From Thermodesulfobacteriota bacterium (GTDB lineage Bacteria > Desulfobacterota_D > UBA1144 > Nemesobacterales > UBA2774), in contig JBCCIH010000068.1 in the NCBI GenBank assembly GCA_039028315.1, positions 1 to 10,846 of the forward strand: a stretch of 10,846 nucleotides of DNA, read 5' to 3'. A model generated the notes under the pieces. That model saw only the letters and a program-made list of their open reading frames with translations. It had not been told where the DNA came from and ran no database searches. Both the position numbers and the translations under genes were made by a program. Below, piece by piece: positions 7,607 to 10,846 of this stretch (the first letter of the stretch is position 1; every line of letters begins with the position of its first letter).

Positions 7607-8971
7607 TCAATTCGAGCAGCTTGACGGAAATGGCATAGGCGGTAGCACCGTGTCAATTGTAAGAGCTAGAGGATCTTCTAAAGCGTCTGCAATTTGATCT
7701 TCAAAAAGAGGGATCATTAATTCCTCAAACCAGCTAACTGGGCTTGTCTTTGGATTAAATTCACATTTAAGATCACCCGCTTGAAGTGACAGGCTCTTTT
7801 TAGGTGGTATTTGTAGATATGTCATAGTACCATCAAGACTGTCCTCGCAGCTACCCGCGCATAAATCAAATTGAGCAACTCCTGCGGGATTTTTATCGGT
7901 GCAAGTAAAACTTGCTTCGTAAAGAGTGTGATCCTTTGCTGAACCGTCGACAGTTTCACACCTTAAACTTACCCTAAAGTCTGTATCCTCCAATTTAAGC
8001 TCTTTCCCACTTTGAAGATTAGCGTCTACAGTTCCTTTTCCATAATAAGAACATGAAAAAGGTCCTCCATCTGCGGATTTATCATAAGGGCATTTTTGAG
8101 TGCCACTCGCACCGGTAATTTCAGTTACCTTAATATTATCAAATTGCAGATATTGTAGACCATTTAATTTTGCTATATCAGTAACAACCCAAAAACCGGC
8201 AAAAACAGGATATGCTGGGTCTATTAAGAAACATTGGCCACTTAGAATAGCCCCATCTGCACCATCGGAGCTGCATCCAAGGGGAATCTTGCCGTCAAAT
8301 ACCGGCTCCAATGGACATAGCCCTACCGAAGGTTTACAAGATTCTGTTTCCCATAACTTATTAAACTCAGCCTGAATTTCTGTGAGTACCGGGTCGATGA
8401 TATCCGCCCCATTGGTTGAGCAGGTAGTGCTGGATCCGTTTAAAGCATCAAACTCCTCTTCACTACGATAAGAAATCAGGTCCATTCCACATACATTAGT
8501 TAAGCACTGGCTGTAAGTTCGATTTACATTAGCCTCGCATGAGCCAGAAAAAGAATCTGAACAATAATCAAGAATTGCTAAAGGGTCAGAAATATTGTCA
8601 TTAAAACAATCTAAAGAAATGTTCTTACAATCGCGCACTTCCTTTTTGGCTTGTCTTGCACATTGCCTAATGCATTTATTGTCCAAGTCTTGTAGGTCAG
8701 TAGTGTCATCTGGAGATACATCAACGGATTCGACGTCAGTAAAACCGCAGAAAAATCCTATTTCGTCAGAAAATCCACAAATCCGATCCGTAGAGAACTC
8801 GCCGTCCATTGAATCACATTGCTGCTGGGTTATATTGTCATCGCATGCACTCCCATCTTCTTGTTCACAACATCCTGTTTGTGAATAACCAATATCAGCG
8901 GAAATTAAAAATAGAAAACTAAAAACTAGTGCAAAAACAGTTATTGTTGATATTTGATTCTTTCCTGTCAT
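7607..8971 (-). CDS. secreted cysteine-rich protein, function unknown
   Basis: A 454-residue exported protein with a signal peptide (hydrophobic 10-25, probable cleavage near 30 before QTGCC). It holds 27 cysteines, far above a cytosolic norm. Residues 33-66 follow the pattern CC-x(4)-DGSAC-x(n)-ITQQQCD-x(3)-GEF-x(n)-C. That resembles the short CC-DGSC-x-C-GG modules repeated in extracellular proteins of several environmental bacteria. Residues 97-162 form a helical-looking region with C-x3-C, C-x6-C and further paired cysteines. Residues 225-405 look beta-rich (FWVVTDIAKLNG, QYLQFDNIKV, FRVSLRCET, YEASFTC). The C-terminus (410-454) lacks a transmembrane anchor and ends SSCSN. The start is supported by GGAGGAG (8976-8982 on this strand) at good spacing. 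Neighbours are all exported proteins. No enzyme motif is visible. Confidence 0.75.
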   Translation of the reverse strand: MTGKNQISTITVFALVFSFLFLISADIGYSQTGCCEQEDGSACDDNITQQQCDSMDGEFSTDRICGFSDEIGFFCGFTDVESVDVSPDDTTDLQDLDNKCIRQCARQAKKEVRDCKNISLDCFNDNISDPLAILDYCSDSFSGSCEANVNRTYSQCLTNVCGMDLISYRSEEEFDALNGSSTTCSTNGADIIDPVLTEIQAEFNKLWETESCKPSVGLCPLEPVFDGKIPLGCSSDGADGAILSGQCFLIDPAYPVFAGFWVVTDIAKLNGLQYLQFDNIKVTEITGASGTQKCPYDKSADGGPFSCSYYGKGTVDANLQSGKELKLEDTDFRVSLRCETVDGSAKDHTLYEASFTCTDKNPAGVAQFDLCAGSCEDSLDGTMTYLQIPPKKSLSLQAGDLKCEFNPKTSPVSWFEELMIPLFEDQIADALEDPLALTIDTVLPPMPFPSSCSN

Positions 8972-9017
8972 TAAACTCCTCCAATAAGATTAGCTCATAG
9001 AAACCCAGATAAATAGA

Positions 9018-9106
9018 CAAATACCGACCGCCAGGTCATTTATATATATACTATAACTGAAATATTAAATACAAGGTCTGGAGGGCTCAAATACCCCATC
9101 GACCGC
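9018..9106 (+). repeat. degenerate copies of the tRNA-Arg 3' end (possible attachment-site remnant) overlapping a hairpin
   Basis: In the gap between the two minus-strand genes, 9081-9106 aligns without gaps to tRNA-Arg positions 5751-5776, with 21 of 26 bases identical. It includes the CCCCATCG-CCGC end, and AGGTC (9074-9078) matches the variable loop after a 2-nt insertion. The orientation is the same as the tRNA. A shorter related piece, CAAATACC then GACCGCCA (9018-9033), lies 70 bp earlier. Direct repeats of a tRNA 3' end are what site-specific integration leaves behind. Against this, GGTC (9075-9078) and GACC (9101-9104) also pair into a bulged stem-loop followed on the minus strand by a T-rich stretch, so the bases may be the terminator of the upstream minus-strand gene. 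No integrase is in the window. Confidence 0.35.
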
Positions 9107-9121
9107 TCTAAACTACTTGTC

Positions 9122-10846
9122 TTATTGATTAATTCTTCTGTACCCCAATCTTACGGCCACAAACAATAATGGGACGATCAAATATAGCGGCACTTCGGCT
9201 CTACTGCCAGCTTGGGCAAGTGAACAATTACCGTTTCCACCTGTACCAACTGGTTTGCCATTTTCTCCAATTAGTTGTCCATCAAGGTTTGTATCTCCGG
9301 GCTGGCATATAACATCAAGCACAACACTCAATAAATCTGCGCCTATATTTGAATTCCCTTTGTCCCTTGCAGAAACAAACAGTTCATATTCTCCGCAAAA
9401 CTCGGGCTTGAACATAACTTTTACATTGTTAAGCCCGTCGGCCCTGATGTTGGAAATCAATTCGATATCGAACGCTTTATCAGCTTCATCGGGATGCCTA
9501 TCATGGAAGAGCACAACTACACCATCAGTGCTTGCATCTAATGAGTACACATCACCATCAATTATCACATCTTCACCTACAAAAACTTGCTCAGGAGTTA
9601 CTGATAAATTGTCAATTAATATTGTAGAATCTTGTTCCGCTTCGCTATTTAGTGGAAGCTCGGAAACGTATATCGCATTTTTGTAGAAACCGACATTGTT
9701 AGTAAAAGATCTTACAACGTCTTCGTCAAATTCTTCTACTGTTACCATCTCCAGTGGGACATCAAGAATAGATTTAAATTCCTCTCCCGGGGTGAAATTC
9801 GATGAATCTAGACCATAGCCAGGTAATTCCTCGACAAGATTTCCCTCATCGTCTACAGGATATACAAGTACCCAGAATACCCAATACTTATCAGGTCCCA
9901 TATCCTCTTCTGCTGTATTGAAAGTGGTTGTTACAAGTGTCCAATTAGGTGCGTCGCTAGATGTAAAAGGCGGTATTACCCTCTCGACTATCTGTTCGTC
10001 TATTAAGATACTCTCACCCAATGGGACGTTGAGAGTATTGTCCCACTCCATTCTGTAGAAAGCTACATGCACTTTATCTGAAGGATCTAATGCCGTGAGA
10101 CTTAAGTTGTAAACTCTTGTACTCAAGTGTATATCGTCGCCCATGTATACAAAGGTCTGTGATGGTCCTATTGGCTCGTCACCTGATTGGATAAACAAAC
10201 CTCTCATATTGTAGAAAGAATTGACCCATAGTTCATTTTCATTCTCAGCGGGTTTTCTGATAAAAGTACAAAGTAAAGCTGCGGAGTTTGCACTTTGCCG
10301 TCTACAATAACTGGGCTGCCTGGCCATGCTTGTTGCTACAGTTGGTACCACTTCCCATCTCGTAGGAAAATTCAAGCCAATGTCTGGATACATAAGATAA
10401 GGATTTACTCCTCCAGCCTCCCAGAAATTCCCAGAATCGTTTGAAAGCATGTTGCCAGTAAACGCCGTGATCAATGGACCAGTGTAAACAATATTTTCTG
10501 TTGGTCCATCAGAGAATAAACTTTGCCAAACACCATCTGGAAATGGCTGTCCTAATATAAAGGAGTTTACTAGGTACCTATATACATCCGGATTCAAAAA
10601 CTCATCAGGCTTATTTACTTCAATACCTACGGAGTTTGTAGTTGTACTTGTTGTTGTTGTGTTTGTATTTATCGCGCGGCTCTGTCCAAATTCAAATCCC
10701 ACGCTTATTCTTGTGCCGGTCCCAGTGAATTCGGATAGAATTCCAGATCCTACGGCGAGTGAAATACTCTCATTTCCTGAAATCGTCTCTGTAGAACCAG
10801 TGGTGCATTCACTTCCTTGACCTTGGTTCCAACTTTTTGTTTGCGT
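9122..10846 (-). CDS. large exported surface protein with beta-sandwich domains and C-terminal Cys-containing anchor tail (N-terminus outside window)
   Basis: The frame is open to the window edge, giving at least 574 residues, so a GTG at 10700-10702 is an internal Val rather than the start. The visible N-terminal 85 residues are rich in Ser, Thr and Gly with alternating polar/apolar residues (RISVGFEFGQ, then NTNTTTTSTTTNS). A mixed alpha/beta region follows. Next come two segments resembling CARDB/Ig-like beta-sandwiches: one around VYMGDDIHLSTRVYNLS, the other from ILIDNLSVTPEQVFVGEDV to SVVLDV. After QPGDTNLDG and a Gly-rich linker, the C-terminus is NCSLAQAGS, a hydrophobic stretch with LYLIVPLLF, and RLGYRRINQ. 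The tail is the same type as that of the YVTN propeller protein and predicts membrane or surface anchoring. I do not recognise the overall family. Confidence 0.75.
   Translation of the reverse strand, partial: TQTKSWNQGQGSECTTGSTETISGNESISLAVGSGILSEFTGTGTRISVGFEFGQSRAINTNTTTTSTTTNSVGIEVNKPDEFLNPDVYRYLVNSFILGQPFPDGVWQSLFSDGPTENIVYTGPLITAFTGNMLSNDSGNFWEAGGVNPYLMYPDIGLNFPTRWEVVPTVATSMARQPSYCRRQSANSAALLCTFIRKPAENENELWVNSFYNMRGLFIQSGDEPIGPSQTFVYMGDDIHLSTRVYNLSLTALDPSDKVHVAFYRMEWDNTLNVPLGESILIDEQIVERVIPPFTSSDAPNWTLVTTTFNTAEEDMGPDKYWVFWVLVYPVDDEGNLVEELPGYGLDSSNFTPGEEFKSILDVPLEMVTVEEFDEDVVRSFTNNVGFYKNAIYVSELPLNSEAEQDSTILIDNLSVTPEQVFVGEDVIIDGDVYSLDASTDGVVVLFHDRHPDEADKAFDIELISNIRADGLNNVKVMFKPEFCGEYELFVSARDKGNSNIGADLLSVVLDVICQPGDTNLDGQLIGENGKPVGTGGNGNCSLAQAGSRAEVPLYLIVPLLFVAVRLGYRRINQ

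Noticed and set aside
9255..9686. 143-residue open frame antisense to the large surface protein gene
   Set aside because: A Ser-rich shadow of the real coding strand, with no start signal or motif.
9122..10702. A complete 526-residue gene starting at GTG 10700-10702
   Set aside because: The frame continues without a stop to the window end and no signal peptide follows the GTG, so the true start lies outside the window.

Overview
The window looks like chromosomal DNA from a free-living Gram-negative (diderm) bacterium. It is moderately AT-rich by eye. It encodes a lipoprotein signal, a secreted beta-propeller, a Cys-containing C-terminal anchoring tail on two proteins, and ordinary bacterial housekeeping enzymes. 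The C-terminal tails and the deoxyhypusine-synthase homologue recall uncultured delta-proteobacterial or Dadabacteria-like lineages. That placement is recall-based inference and cannot be proven from this sequence.

Left half (1-5778), metabolism and information processing. The 3' end of a threonine synthase gene (cut by the window edge) is followed 18 nt later by thiE (thiamine-phosphate synthase). On the opposite strand, leuS (leucyl-tRNA synthetase) is followed 82 nt downstream by a deoxyhypusine-synthase-family gene. That gene converges on thiE so closely that both reading frames end in the same CTATAG palindrome. Divergently from leuS runs a family-4 type uracil-DNA glycosylase gene. Its stop codon directly abuts a complete tRNA-Arg(CCG) gene with encoded CCA.

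Right half (5779-10846), export-related accessory genes. After the tRNA come a secreted seven-repeat YVTN beta-propeller protein and, overlapping its 3' end by 11 nt, a small Cys-rich lipoprotein. On the opposite strand are a secreted protein with 27 cysteines and the C-terminal 574 residues of a large surface protein whose start lies beyond the window. The propeller and the large surface protein are unrelated in their bodies. They share a C-terminal tail of the form CSLAxAGS, then LYLI(I/V)P within a hydrophobic segment, then Arg/Lys. This looks like a common sorting and anchoring signal of the CTERM type.

The 150-bp gap between the two minus-strand genes holds a degenerate direct repeat of the tRNA-Arg 3' end. 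The block 5779-9106 may therefore be an old tRNA-targeted insertion, although no integrase is visible and the same bases can fold as a terminator-like hairpin. No CRISPR array, insertion sequence, rRNA or phage gene is seen. The most interesting unexplained element is the shared Cys-containing tail together with the cluster of Cys-rich exported proteins.
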